A stretch of 64,000 nucleotides of DNA from Thiobacillus sp. (GTDB taxonomy: Bacteria > Pseudomonadota > Gammaproteobacteria > Burkholderiales > Thiobacillaceae). The notes under the pieces are model-generated. The model was not told the DNA's origin and did no database searches. It saw nothing but the letters and a program-made list of their open reading frames with translations. The stretch lies in contig WGNC01000025.1 of NCBI GenBank assembly GCA_016124745.1, forward strand, positions 99,753 through 163,752, in the 5' to 3' direction. Shown piece after piece: positions 17,438 through 25,581 of this stretch. Position 1 is the first letter of the stretch. Every line of letters begins with the position of its first letter. The translations under genes and the position numbers were made by a program.

Positions 17438-17820
17438 GCGACTGGCTGGATGCCGTTAAATGGGATGCGCAGGGACTGGTGCCGGCCATTGCCCAGGATG
17501 CAGCCAGCGGCGAGATCCTGATGGTCGCGTGGATGAATCGCGAGGCGCTGGAGGAAACTGCGCGTACCTTGCGCGGTGTCTACTGGTCGCGTTCGCGCAG
17601 CAAACTGTGGCGCAAGGGCGAGGAATCAGGTCACGTTCAGAACATCAGTGAAATCCGGCTGGACTGCGACAACGATGTGGTGTTGTTGAAGATTGAACAA
17701 GTCGGGGGCATTGCCTGTCATACGGGGCGACGCTCCTGTTTCTTTCAGAAGCTTGAAAACGGTCACTGGGTGACGACTGCCCCGGTGCTGAAAAGCCCCG
17801 CCGAGATCTACCGCAAATGA
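17434..17820 (+). CDS. hisI: Phosphoribosyl-AMP cyclohydrolase
   Basis: A 128-residue enzyme that opens the adenine ring of [35 protein letters not shown] and the metal site [30 protein letters not shown] (three conserved cysteines, Asp-x-Asp) are all present. It is a separate protein from HisE, as usual in betaproteobacteria, and overlaps hisE by 4 bases. Confidence 0.95.
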   Translation: MSDWLDAVKWDAQGLVPAIAQDAASGEILMVAWMNREALEETARTLRGVYWSRSRSKLWRKGEESGHVQNISEIRLDCDNDVVLLKIEQVGGIACHTGRRSCFFQKLENGHWVTTAPVLKSPAEIYRK

Positions 17821-18143
17821 GCGACATTCTGAATCGCCTGGCCGAAACGCTGGAAGCACGCAAGCAGGCGTCGCCCGACAGCTCCTACGTTGCCAGGCTG
17901 TATGCCAAGGGTACCGATGCCATCCTGAAGAAGATCGGTGAGGAGGCGACCGAAACGGTGATGGCGGCGAAGGATGGCCAGCCCGAAAAGATTATCTACG
18001 AGGTCGCCGATTTGTGGTTTCATACCCTGGTGCTGCTGGCGCACAGGGGACTTAAGCCAGCGGATGTGCTGAACGAACTGGCACGTCGCGAAGGTCTGTC
18101 CGGGCTGGCTGAAAAGGCGAACAGGCAAGGCGAATCGACATGA
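17817..18143 (+). CDS. hisE: Phosphoribosyl-ATP pyrophosphatase
   Basis: A 108-residue all-helical enzyme of the MazG-like superfamily that cleaves PR-ATP to PR-AMP. The metal-binding signature is [17 protein letters not shown] followed by [19 protein letters not shown]. It is sandwiched by 4-base overlaps with hisI and with the HIT gene. Confidence 0.95.
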   Translation: MSDILNRLAETLEARKQASPDSSYVARLYAKGTDAILKKIGEEATETVMAAKDGQPEKIIYEVADLWFHTLVLLAHRGLKPADVLNELARREGLSGLAEKANRQGEST

Positions 18144-18478
18144 GTGACTGCATCTTCTGCAAAATTGCGGCGGGCCAGCTGCCGTGCAGCAAGGTCTATG
18201 AAGATGAGGACGTGCTGGCCTTTCACGATATTCATCCTTTTGCACGGGTGCATGTCCTGGTCATCCCGAAGCAGCACATTGCCACGCTGGCCGATTGCAC
18301 GGCCGAGCACGGCAAGCTGCTGGGCAAAATGCTGTTGCTGGCGCCGCGCCTGGCTCGGGAACTTGGGCTCGATGCGGGTTTCAAGACGCTCATCAACACC
18401 GGCCGTGGCGGGGGACAGGAAGTCTTTCATATTCACGTTCACGTATTTGGCGGGGGCGACCCCGCTCCCAAACTTTAA
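18140..18478 (+). CDS. HIT-family nucleotide hydrolase/transferase (HinT-like)
   Basis: A 112-residue protein. [43 protein letters not shown] opens the fold, and the histidine triad H-V-H-V-H-V-F reads as IHVHVFGGG near residue 100. HinT-type proteins hydrolyse adenosine phosphoramidates and aminoacyl-AMP side products. It is translationally coupled to hisE and leads into tatA after 17 bp, so it belongs to the his-tat transcript. Confidence 0.92.
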   Translation: MSDCIFCKIAAGQLPCSKVYEDEDVLAFHDIHPFARVHVLVIPKQHIATLADCTAEHGKLLGKMLLLAPRLARELGLDAGFKTLINTGRGGGQEVFHIHVHVFGGGDPAPKL

Positions 18479-18495
18479 ATAAGAGGAGACTTACC

Positions 18496-18711
18496 ATGGG
18501 TAGCTTTAGCATCTGGCATTGGCTGATTGTTCTGGTTGTCGTGCTGCTGATTTTCGGCACCAAGAAGCTGCGCAATATCGGCAGCGACCTTGGCGGCGCG
18601 GTCAAGGGGTTCAAGGAAGGCATGAAGGAAGATGCACCCAGAATCAGTGAAGGTGGCGATACGGGCGGTCGCACCATCGACGCCGAGGTGAAGGACAAGC
18701 AACATTCCTGA
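18496..18711 (+). CDS. tatA: Twin-arginine translocase subunit TatA
   Basis: A 71-residue protein with a strong ribosome-binding site (AAGAGGAGA, 18480-18489). One membrane helix ([21 protein letters not shown]) with the [27 protein letters not shown] amphipathic helix is the standard TatA plan. Oligomers form the pore for folded proteins with RR signal peptides. tatB and tatC follow. Confidence 0.95.
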   Translation: MGSFSIWHWLIVLVVVLLIFGTKKLRNIGSDLGGAVKGFKEGMKEDAPRISEGGDTGGRTIDAEVKDKQHS

Positions 18712-18781
18712 GATCGTTGGACGAGCCAGACGGGGGGACCCTTTGGTGCGCTTCCCGTCATCCTGAGTCCTGCCCTCAACT

Positions 18782-19261
18782 ATGTTTGATATCGGCTTTT
18801 CCGAACTCCTCATGATCGGCGTGGTGGCGCTGATTGTCATCGGTCCCGAGCGCCTGCCCAAGGTGGCCCGCACGGCCGGGCATCTGTATGGCCGCATGCA
18901 GCGCTATGTCGCAACGGTCAAGACTGATATCAGTCAGGAAATTCAGCTGGATGAACTGCGTCGCGCCGGTCAAACCTTCAAGGAGTCGATCGAGTCGACG
19001 GTTTCCGATATTCAGGAGCAGTCCAGCGTGGTCGACGACTATCTGCGCAAGGAGACGGCCAGCATCAGCAAGGTGATGGAGGCGATGTCCGTGACAGAGG
19101 GGGAACGTCCGCTGACGGAGCCGGCCATGCGGCAGATCGAGGCGGAGCTGGGACCGCAGCAGAGCCTGCCACTCGATGAGCCGGATCAGAATGCCGCTAG
19201 GCCCGCTCCGGCTGCCGTGGTCGAAACCGCCCGCCGCGACAGTAACGGGACAGCCGCATGA
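18782..19261 (+). CDS. tatB: Twin-arginine translocase subunit TatB
   Basis: A 159-residue protein. MFDIGFSELLMIGVVALIVIGPERLPKVARTAG is the TatB N-terminus with the conserved glutamate in the helix and the GPERLP hinge. A long coiled helical region and an alanine/proline tail follow. TatB with TatC forms the receptor for twin-arginine signal peptides. It overlaps tatC by 4 bases. Confidence 0.95.
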   Translation: MFDIGFSELLMIGVVALIVIGPERLPKVARTAGHLYGRMQRYVATVKTDISQEIQLDELRRAGQTFKESIESTVSDIQEQSSVVDDYLRKETASISKVMEAMSVTEGERPLTEPAMRQIEAELGPQQSLPLDEPDQNAARPAPAAVVETARRDSNGTAA

Positions 19262-20082
19262 ATCACGCTGAAAACACCTTCATCGCCCATCTCATCGAAA
19301 TGCGCGATCGCCTGTTGCGCGCAATCCTGGCGATCGTGATCATTTTCATCTGTCTGTTTCCATGGGCGCAGGATTTGTATGCGCTGCTCGCCAAACCCAT
19401 GCTGGCGGCGCTCCCCCAAGGTGGCCAGATGATTGCAACCGAAGTGACGACGCCGTTCTTCGTGCCGGTCAAGGTCACCATGATGGCCGCCTTCCTGCTG
19501 GCGATGCCCTGGGTGTTCTATCAGGCCTGGGCGTTCGTGGCACCGGGTCTCTACCAGCATGAAAAGCGTATCGGCGTGCCGCTGGTGATTGCCAGCGTGA
19601 TTCTGTTTTTGCTGGGGATGTCTTTTGCGTATTTCCTGGTGTTTCCGATCGTGTTCGGTTTCATCGTCGGCGTCGCCCCCGAGGGCGTGGCAGTGATGAC
19701 CGATATCGGAAAATACCTCGACTTCGTGATGACCCTGTTTCTGGCCTTCGGCATCACGTTCGAGGTCCCGATAGCGGTGGTGCTGCTGGTCAAGATGGGC
19801 ATGGTGTCGATCGCCAAACTGCGTGAGATCCGGCCCTATGTCATCGTCGGGGCTTTCGTTGTCGGTGCCATCTTTACCCCGCCCGACGTGATTTCGCAGT
19901 TCATGCTAGCCTTTCCACTGTGGATTCTGTATGAGTTGGGCATTATCGTTTCCATGATGATTACCAAATCCAAGCCCGCACCGGAGTCGGACTATGCACC
20001 AATGTCCGAGTCCGACATGGATGCCGAATTCGATCGCATCGAGGCTGGTCAGGCCGAATCCGGCCCGCACAACGCCAAATAA
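19258..20082 (+). CDS. tatC: Twin-arginine translocase subunit TatC
   Basis: A 274-residue protein with six membrane helices. The N-terminal signature is FIAHLIEMRDRLLRAILAIV, with PFFVPVKVTMMAAFLLAMPWVFYQAWAFVAPGLYQHEKR and FGITFEVPIAVVLLVKMG further on. It is the signal-peptide receptor of the Tat system. The acidic C-terminus (ESDYAPMSESDMDAEFDRIEAG) extends past the last helix. It is the last gene of the his-tat cluster. Confidence 0.95.
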   Translation: MNHAENTFIAHLIEMRDRLLRAILAIVIIFICLFPWAQDLYALLAKPMLAALPQGGQMIATEVTTPFFVPVKVTMMAAFLLAMPWVFYQAWAFVAPGLYQHEKRIGVPLVIASVILFLLGMSFAYFLVFPIVFGFIVGVAPEGVAVMTDIGKYLDFVMTLFLAFGITFEVPIAVVLLVKMGMVSIAKLREIRPYVIVGAFVVGAIFTPPDVISQFMLAFPLWILYELGIIVSMMITKSKPAPESDYAPMSESDMDAEFDRIEAGQAESGPHNAK

Positions 20083-20099
20083 CGCACTTCTGCAGTGCG
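20083..20099 (+). terminator. Short hairpin just after tatC
   Basis: CGCACT (20083-20088) pairs with AGTGCG (20094-20099) around a 5-base loop, right behind the tatC stop. There is no clear T tract, so it may be a weak terminator or a transcript-end stabiliser rather than an intrinsic terminator. Confidence 0.35.
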
Positions 20100-20112
20100 C
20101 TACATCCTGTTT

Positions 20113-20129
20113 TGCACCAATGCAGTGCA
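20113..20129. promoter_or_regulatory. Probable NtrC-binding site upstream of amt
   Basis: TGCACC, five bases (AATGC), then AGTGCA, which is one base from the enteric NtrC consensus TGCACC-N5-GGTGCA. It lies about 70 bp before a sigma-54-like promoter for an ammonium transporter, the setting expected for nitrogen control. The consensus is established knowledge; its use here is inference. Confidence 0.55.
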
Positions 20130-20182
20130 ATCCATTCTGAGCGTCTGGCAGTCAATTCATTAAAATCAATGACATAAGTGGC

Positions 20183-20199
20183 GGGAATGTTACTTGCTT
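20183..20199 (+). promoter_or_regulatory. Candidate sigma-54 promoter of amt
   Basis: GG (20184-20185), 10 bases, then GC (20196-20197), with TTGCTT at 20194-20199 matching the -12 element well. The -24 element (GGGAATG) is a poor match to TGGCACG. A start point about 12 bases downstream would leave a short leader with GGAG at 20222-20225 and the ATG at 20233. It would also exclude the earlier in-frame ATG at 20200 as the start. Confidence 0.4.
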
Positions 20200-20232
20200 A
20201 TGTCCGGCGGCCATTTTATTTGGAGCGGATGC

Positions 20233-21435
20233 ATGGATGCATTGAAATCAGGCAGTGATGTGTTGTTTGTTTTGCTGGGTGGCATCATGGTGCTCGCCAT
20301 GCATGCTGGCTTCGCCTTTCTGGAACTCGGTACCGTGCGCAAGAAAAACCAGGTCAATGCCCTGGTCAAGATCCTGACTGATTTCTCGGTTTCCACCATC
20401 GCGTATTTTTTTATTGGTTACAGCGTTGCCTACGGCATCAGCTTTTTTTCAAGTGCCGAAGTGCTGTCGGCCAAGAATGGCTACGACCTCGTCAAGTTCT
20501 TCTTCCTGCTGACCTTTGCGGCGGCGATCCCGGCCATTGTGTCGGGTGGCATAGCCGAACGCGCGCGCTTCAATCCGCAATTGGCTGCCACCTTTGCCCT
20601 GGTGGGGTTGGTGTATCCGTTTTTTGAAGGCATCGTCTGGAACGGGAATTTTGGTATTCAGGACTGGCTGACCGCCACGATGGGTGCGCCGTTCCATGAC
20701 TTCGCCGGGTCGGTGGTGGTGCATGGAGTCGGCGGCTGGATCGCTCTGCCTGCGGTGTTGCTGCTGGGTGCGCGACGGGGTCGTTATACCAAGGATGGCA
20801 TGGTCTCTGCGCATCCGCCGTCCAATATCCCGTTTCTGGCGCTTGGCGCGTGGATTCTGACGGTCGGCTGGTTCGGTTTCAACGTCATGTCGGCCCAAAT
20901 GATCGAAGCCATTTCCGGTCTGGTGGCGGTCAATTCGCTGATGGCAATGGTCGGGGGCACCTTGGCTGCGCTGGTGATCGGGCGTAACGATCCGGGCTTT
21001 ATCCACAACGGTCCGCTTGCCGGCCTGGTGGCGGTCTGCGCCGGTTCCGACCTGATGCATCCGCTGGGCGCGCTGGTTACCGGTGTGGTTGCCGGTGCAC
21101 TGTTCGTGCGGATGTTCATGGTTACCCAGAACAAGTGGAAGATCGACGACGTCCTCGGAGTATGGCCGTTGCACGGACTATGTGGTGCGTGGGGCGGTGT
21201 CGCCGCCGGAATCTTTGGCGCCAAGGCGCTGGGGGGGATCGGCGGCATCAGTCTGTCGGCCCAGCTGCTTGGCACGCTGGGTGGCGTGGCGATTGCGTTG
21301 ATCGGCAGCGTGTTGGTGTACGGCGCACTGAAACTGTCAGTGGGGCTGCGGCTGGATCCCGAATCGGAATTCAATGGCGCGGATCTCAGCATCCACAAGG
21401 TGTCGGCGACGGCTGAACGCGAGACAAACTGGTAG
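20233..21435 (+). CDS. amt: Ammonium transporter (Amt family)
   Basis: A 400-residue channel with about 11 membrane helices. I choose ATG 20233 for its ribosome-binding site (GGAG, 7 bases upstream); an in-frame ATG at 20200 also exists. Amt signatures are AGFAFLELGTVRKKNQVNALVKILTDF, GGIAERARFN, and the twin pore histidines in SVVVHGVGGW and WPLHGLCGAWGGVAAGIFG. The protein begins directly in the first pore helix with no cleavable signal, unlike enteric AmtB. No glnK gene lies beside it, so its PII regulator is elsewhere. The upstream NtrC and sigma-54 signals suggest induction under nitrogen limitation. Confidence 0.9.
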   Translation: MDALKSGSDVLFVLLGGIMVLAMHAGFAFLELGTVRKKNQVNALVKILTDFSVSTIAYFFIGYSVAYGISFFSSAEVLSAKNGYDLVKFFFLLTFAAAIPAIVSGGIAERARFNPQLAATFALVGLVYPFFEGIVWNGNFGIQDWLTATMGAPFHDFAGSVVVHGVGGWIALPAVLLLGARRGRYTKDGMVSAHPPSNIPFLALGAWILTVGWFGFNVMSAQMIEAISGLVAVNSLMAMVGGTLAALVIGRNDPGFIHNGPLAGLVAVCAGSDLMHPLGALVTGVVAGALFVRMFMVTQNKWKIDDVLGVWPLHGLCGAWGGVAAGIFGAKALGGIGGISLSAQLLGTLGGVAIALIGSVLVYGALKLSVGLRLDPESEFNGADLSIHKVSATAERETNW

Positions 21436-21440
21436 TCGAC

Positions 21441-22712
21441 CTAGTTTTCCTGCTTTTTCCTTTGCTGCCGCAGGTAGGTTCTGCGTTCGACCTGCAACTG
21501 CTCGAGTTGCCGGTCGATCTGCACAACGTCGGGATGCTGCTCGGTGTATTCGAGCAGCAACTCGGTGCGCTGGATGCGCAATTCAACCTGCTTTTTGTCG
21601 AGGCCCTCAAGGTAGGGATCGACGGTGACCGTTGCCTTGCGCGGGGGACGGAGACGGGTTGGCGGGCTCAGCAGTGGGCCGGCGGTCCCGGCATTCGAAC
21701 GGGCGTCTGACTCGGATCCCGCCTTTTGCTGGTTGCCGACAGCGGGCGGACCAGGATCGGGCGCGACCTGCTCGGTTCCCAGGAAATGCTCGATGACGAT
21801 GATGCCGACGCCGATGAGAAAAAGCACGCCTATCGGAGTACCAAATGCCAGGATGGGCAGCAGCCGCGACACCCGGTTTGAAGGCTTGGGTGTGGGCATC
21901 TGGGGCACGACCGGAGCAAGTGCATGGAGCGCCTTGACCACCGTGGGCGCATCCGGCCGCACCGCAGGGTTTTTGTGCAGCATGCGCGCCAGCAGGTCAG
22001 TCAGCCCGTCAGGCAGGTGGGGTCGCAGTGACCCGACATCAACCGGTGTTTCGTTGATCACGCGAAATACGATGGTCGGCAGGCTGTCGCCATCAAAGGC
22101 GTACTCTCCGGTGAGCATTTCGTAGAGGACGGCACCCAGGGAAAATATGTCCGAGCGCCCGTCTATCTCGCGTCCCATCGCCTGCTCTGGCGACATATAT
22201 CGGGGCGAACCGAGCATTTGCCCCGCGTGGGTATGGCTGCTGTTGGCGAGATGGGCAATGCCGAAGTCGGTCAGCTTGATGCGTCCGTGCTGGCCGGTGA
22301 CCACCACGTTTGCCGGTTTGATGTCGCGATGGATGACACCGTGCTCATGGGCGAAGGCGAGGGCCTCGGCCATTTGCAGGGTGGTTTCGAGGACTAGGTC
22401 GATTGGCATCGGGCCCTTGTTCATCACGTCACGCAGCGTCGCCCCGGGCAGATATTCCATGGCGATGTAGGCGAGCCCATCAGCCTCGCCCACGTCGTAA
22501 ATGGTCACAATACTGGTATGCGACAGCCGCCCTGCGCTTTGCGCCTCGCGCAGGAAGCGCGATTCGGCGTCAGGCCCTTCACGTTGCAACTGCTCGATCG
22601 GCACGGTCTTGATGGCAACCGTCCGTTCTATCAGCGGATCGCGGGCACAGTAGACCGTGCCCATTGCGCCCTGGCCCACCTCCTCGAGAATTTCGTAGCG
22701 GCCGATTTTCAC
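21441..22712 (-). CDS. Membrane-anchored Ser/Thr protein kinase (Hanks type)
   Basis: A 423-residue protein. The kinase domain spans about residues 5-265: glycine loop GQGAMGTVYCARD, VAIKTV lysine, catalytic HRDIKPANVVV, DFGIAHL, and the APE-like MSPEQAMGREIDGRSDIFSLGAVLYEML. A proline-rich linker, one membrane helix (about 290-312, LFLIGVGIIVIEHFL) and an external part follow, ending in a coiled coil with KKQVELRIQRTELLLEYTEQHPDVVQIDRQLEQLQVERR. No PASTA repeats are present, so the sensed signal is unknown. The gene is convergent with amt, with 5 bases between the stops, and lies 13 bp from the SDR gene. Confidence 0.9.
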   Translation of the reverse strand: MKIGRYEILEEVGQGAMGTVYCARDPLIERTVAIKTVPIEQLQREGPDAESRFLREAQSAGRLSHTSIVTIYDVGEADGLAYIAMEYLPGATLRDVMNKGPMPIDLVLETTLQMAEALAFAHEHGVIHRDIKPANVVVTGQHGRIKLTDFGIAHLANSSHTHAGQMLGSPRYMSPEQAMGREIDGRSDIFSLGAVLYEMLTGEYAFDGDSLPTIVFRVINETPVDVGSLRPHLPDGLTDLLARMLHKNPAVRPDAPTVVKALHALAPVVPQMPTPKPSNRVSRLLPILAFGTPIGVLFLIGVGIIVIEHFLGTEQVAPDPGPPAVGNQQKAGSESDARSNAGTAGPLLSPPTRLRPPRKATVTVDPYLEGLDKKQVELRIQRTELLLEYTEQHPDVVQIDRQLEQLQVERRTYLRQQRKKQEN

Positions 22713-22725
22713 GACGGCGACAGTT

Positions 22726-23469
22726 TCAGGTCTGACATTCCACGATCTGTCCGCGTACTGCGAGGCTGTCGGCGCCCATCAGATACAGATAGCAGGGCAT
22801 CAGGTCATCGACGCTGGGCAGGGTTTCGGGCGCCAGCCCGGGATGGGTGCGCGACCGCAAGGTGGTGGAGACCTGGCCCGGGATCAGCGTATTGAAGCGC
22901 AGGTGCTCGTCCGAGCTGAATTCGTCGGTCCAGATACGGGTGAGGGTTTCGAGACCGGACTTGGCCACGGAATAGCCGCCCCAGTAAGCGGCGGGCTGGT
23001 GGCCATGGGTTTCACCGGTAAAAATGACCGAGGCATCCGGTGACTCCTTCAGCAGCGGCAGACAGGCCCGCGTGAGGGCGAACGGTGCGATCAGGTTGAC
23101 CCGCATCAGGGTCTGCCATTGCTCAAGTGTCTGCAATTCGAGCGGGGTCAGACTGTAGAACTGGTGCGCACTGTGCAGCACGCCGTCGAGCCGCTTCAGG
23201 TGATAGGCGATGGTGCCGGCCAGGGTTTCCAGGCTGCGGTCGTCGGCCGCAGCCAGGTCGTAGGGAAACATCGCCGGTTCGGGGCCGCCGGCGGCGACGA
23301 TTTCGTCGTACACCGCATCGAGTTTTGCCGCATCGCGGGCCAGCAGGGCGACGGTTGCACCATGACGCGCATAGGCCAGACTGGCTGCGCGACCGAGGCC
23401 GGAACTGGCACCTGTGACAAGAATGACGCGGCCAGCAAGCAGATCGGGGCGGGGGAGATAATCTTTCAT
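22726..23469 (-). CDS. SDR-family oxidoreductase (YciK-like)
   Basis: A 247-residue Rossmann-fold enzyme. The cofactor loop is VTGASSGLGRAASLAYA, the NAG-like strand is VLHSAHQFY, and the catalytic residues are YWGGYSVAKSG (Tyr-x-x-x-Lys). The overall shape is that of YciK, an uncharacterised SDR. It starts inside the end of hpnE (4-base overlap), so it is expressed with the squalene genes. Whether it acts in that pathway or only shares the transcript is not known. Confidence 0.82.
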   Translation of the reverse strand: MKDYLPRPDLLAGRVILVTGASSGLGRAASLAYARHGATVALLARDAAKLDAVYDEIVAAGGPEPAMFPYDLAAADDRSLETLAGTIAYHLKRLDGVLHSAHQFYSLTPLELQTLEQWQTLMRVNLIAPFALTRACLPLLKESPDASVIFTGETHGHQPAAYWGGYSVAKSGLETLTRIWTDEFSSDEHLRFNTLIPGQVSTTLRSRTHPGLAPETLPSVDDLMPCYLYLMGADSLAVRGQIVECQT

Positions 23470-24767
23470 AGCTGTTCGAGGAGAGTGCCAGCCGATTGTA
23501 CTCCGCTCCGGGTGGCGCTCTCGAGCGTGGCGGGATAGGGGCCGGCGGTGTAATCGCCGGCCAGAAAGAGTCGCGGATGGGCGGTGCGGACAACCGGGCG
23601 AGCCATGTCGGGGACGCAGGCGAAAGTCGCCTTTTTTTCGATGATGCTTTCGCGCCAGCGCGACGAACCCGGCTCGACGATCCGTCGCAACTGGCCTTCT
23701 GCGCGGTCCAGCCAGTCGGCCCGTAAATCACTGGCGGCGCTGGCGACATAGGCGAGCAAACCGGACTGGCCATGGCTCTGGCCGCGGTCGAATACGAACT
23801 GGGCAGGACCTTCAGACAGGGCCAGCAGCGGCCTGCCGAGTTGGAAGTCCGGGTCGTACTGCACGTAGCCCGTAGCAATGGGTTGATAGCCATAGCCCGC
23901 CACGTCGCGCGCCGTTGACGCAAGTTCTGGCACGGTTGCGGCCAGACCGTCCACATGCTGGGGGGCGACAGCCAGGATCACATGGCTGTAGCGGGCCTTG
24001 CCGGTGCGCGTTTCGAGCGTGACGGCATCCCCTGCGGCATCGAGCGAGGTCACGCGGCTGGACAGTTGCACGTCGCCGCCGAGTTCGCGCAGGCGTGCGG
24101 CGGCGGGAGCGGGAAATAGGGTGGTCAGGTCATGGCGCGGCAGCAGCAGGTCGCTGTGGTGCACGCGGCCCCCGAAGGCGGCGCGGATCACATCAGCAAA
24201 AACCCGCGCGCTGGCTGTTTCCGGTGATGTGTTTAGGGCGGACACACACAAGGGATGCCATAGCAGGCGCCGCAGCCTTTCAGGCTGGCTGCGGGTGAAC
24301 TGGCTGACAGTCAGAAGGTCCGGCGAATGCGCTTCATGCAGAACAGCATGGGCCCAGCGTGCCGCAGCCAGCTTCTCGCGCCAACTGAGTCCGCGGGCAC
24401 CGAGCAGGCCGGCAAGCAGATGCAGCGGGGCGGGGAGGCGTGGACAGGCGAGGCGGAATTCTGGCGGCTGGTCGAGCGTAAGGGGCAGGCGCCATAAGCC
24501 ATCGCGTTCAGTGGGGGGACGCAGGCGCTGAATTAGCTGAAGCGTCTGCTCATACGCACCGAGCAGGATGTGCTGGCCGTTGTCGAGGGTCATGTTTTTG
24601 AGTTCAACGGCCCGAGCGCGCCCGCCCAGGGTGCGGCTGGCTTCGTACAGCGTCACCGAAATCCCGGCTTCGACGAGCGTCAGTGCGGCGGCGCAGCCGG
24701 CCCAGCCGCCGCCAACGACCGCAACCTGCGGCTTCACGGAAACAGCCAGGTCCTGCTGGCAAGCCAC
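23466..24767 (-). CDS. hpnE: Hydroxysqualene dehydroxylase (squalene-associated FAD-dependent desaturase)
   Basis: A 433-residue flavoprotein. QVAVVGGGWAGCAAALTLVEAGISVTLYEA is the FAD-binding fold, and GGRARAVELKNMTLDNGQHILLGAYEQTL is the conserved second block. The C-terminal FAD motif is RLFLAGDYTAGPYPATLESATRSG. HpnE reduces hydroxysqualene to squalene. Its 5' end overlaps the 3' end of hpnD by 34 bases; the exact start within the first ten codons is uncertain, as a later start would reduce the overlap. Confidence 0.88.
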   Translation of the reverse strand: MACQQDLAVSVKPQVAVVGGGWAGCAAALTLVEAGISVTLYEASRTLGGRARAVELKNMTLDNGQHILLGAYEQTLQLIQRLRPPTERDGLWRLPLTLDQPPEFRLACPRLPAPLHLLAGLLGARGLSWREKLAAARWAHAVLHEAHSPDLLTVSQFTRSQPERLRRLLWHPLCVSALNTSPETASARVFADVIRAAFGGRVHHSDLLLPRHDLTTLFPAPAAARLRELGGDVQLSSRVTSLDAAGDAVTLETRTGKARYSHVILAVAPQHVDGLAATVPELASTARDVAGYGYQPIATGYVQYDPDFQLGRPLLALSEGPAQFVFDRGQSHGQSGLLAYVASAASDLRADWLDRAEGQLRRIVEPGSSRWRESIIEKKATFACVPDMARPVVRTAHPRLFLAGDYTAGPYPATLESATRSGVQSAGTLLEQL

Positions 24768-25579
24768 AGCTTGCGCAGGGGCGTCAGCGCCACGCGTGCG
24801 CGCAACACGGGGAATCCGTCGCGCCGGATTTCATCCAGCAGTGTCCGGTAGATTGAAGCCATGACCAGCCCCGGCCGTTGTGCATGTCGTGCGCTGGTGG
24901 GCAGGCTGGCAAGGGCGCGGTCGTAGCAGGCCACGGCGCGTTCGAACTGGAACTGCATGAGCGCCCGGAATTCCGGAGTGTCTTTGGCATTCCGGATGTC
25001 GCTCTCGTGAACACCATAGCGCGCCAGCTCATCCTGGGGAAGGTAAATCCGGCCACGTCGCGCGTCCTCGCCGACATCGCGAATGATGTTGGTGAGCTGG
25101 AACGCGAGTCCCAGTTCGTGGGCGTAACGTCGGAGTGCGCGGTCGTCGGCGCTGCGAGGACCGCCGAAGATCGCGGCTGCGACTTCGCCCACCACCCCCG
25201 CCACGCGGTAGCAGTACAAATTAAGTGACTTGAAATCGGGATAGCGCAAATAGTCCAGGTCCATTGCCATGCCATCGACTATTTCCAGCAGCAGGGCGGG
25301 GGGCGCGTCGCGGCCCAGCGGGGTGTCGATGAGGGCGCGGGTCGTTGGATGCTGCGGGGTGCCTGATGCAAAGCGCCCGATTTCCTCGCGCCACCAGTCG
25401 AGCTTGGCCAGGGCAACGTGCCGCTCGTGGCATTCATCCACCACGTCGTCGAGTTCGCGGCACAGTGCATAAAATGCGGTGATGGCGCGGCGAGTTTCCT
25501 GCGGCAGGAAAACGAAGCTGTAGTAGAAGCTGGAGCCGCTCGCGGCTGCGCGTTCCTGGCAATACTGATGAACGTCCAT
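24734..25579 (-). CDS. hpnD: Presqualene diphosphate synthase
   Basis: A 281-residue all-helical prenyl synthase. The ATG at 25577-25579 starts MDVHQYCQERAAASGSSFYYSF, the usual start; the open frame runs further but adds no family sequence. The two aspartate motifs are LDDVVDECHE and FQLTNIIRDVGEDARRGRIYLPQDEL. HpnD joins two farnesyl diphosphates into presqualene diphosphate. It follows hpnC by 2 bases. Confidence 0.92.
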   Translation of the reverse strand: MDVHQYCQERAAASGSSFYYSFVFLPQETRRAITAFYALCRELDDVVDECHERHVALAKLDWWREEIGRFASGTPQHPTTRALIDTPLGRDAPPALLLEIVDGMAMDLDYLRYPDFKSLNLYCYRVAGVVGEVAAAIFGGPRSADDRALRRYAHELGLAFQLTNIIRDVGEDARRGRIYLPQDELARYGVHESDIRNAKDTPEFRALMQFQFERAVACYDRALASLPTSARHAQRPGLVMASIYRTLLDEIRRDGFPVLRARVALTPLRKLWLASRTWLFP

Positions 25580-25581
25580 GT

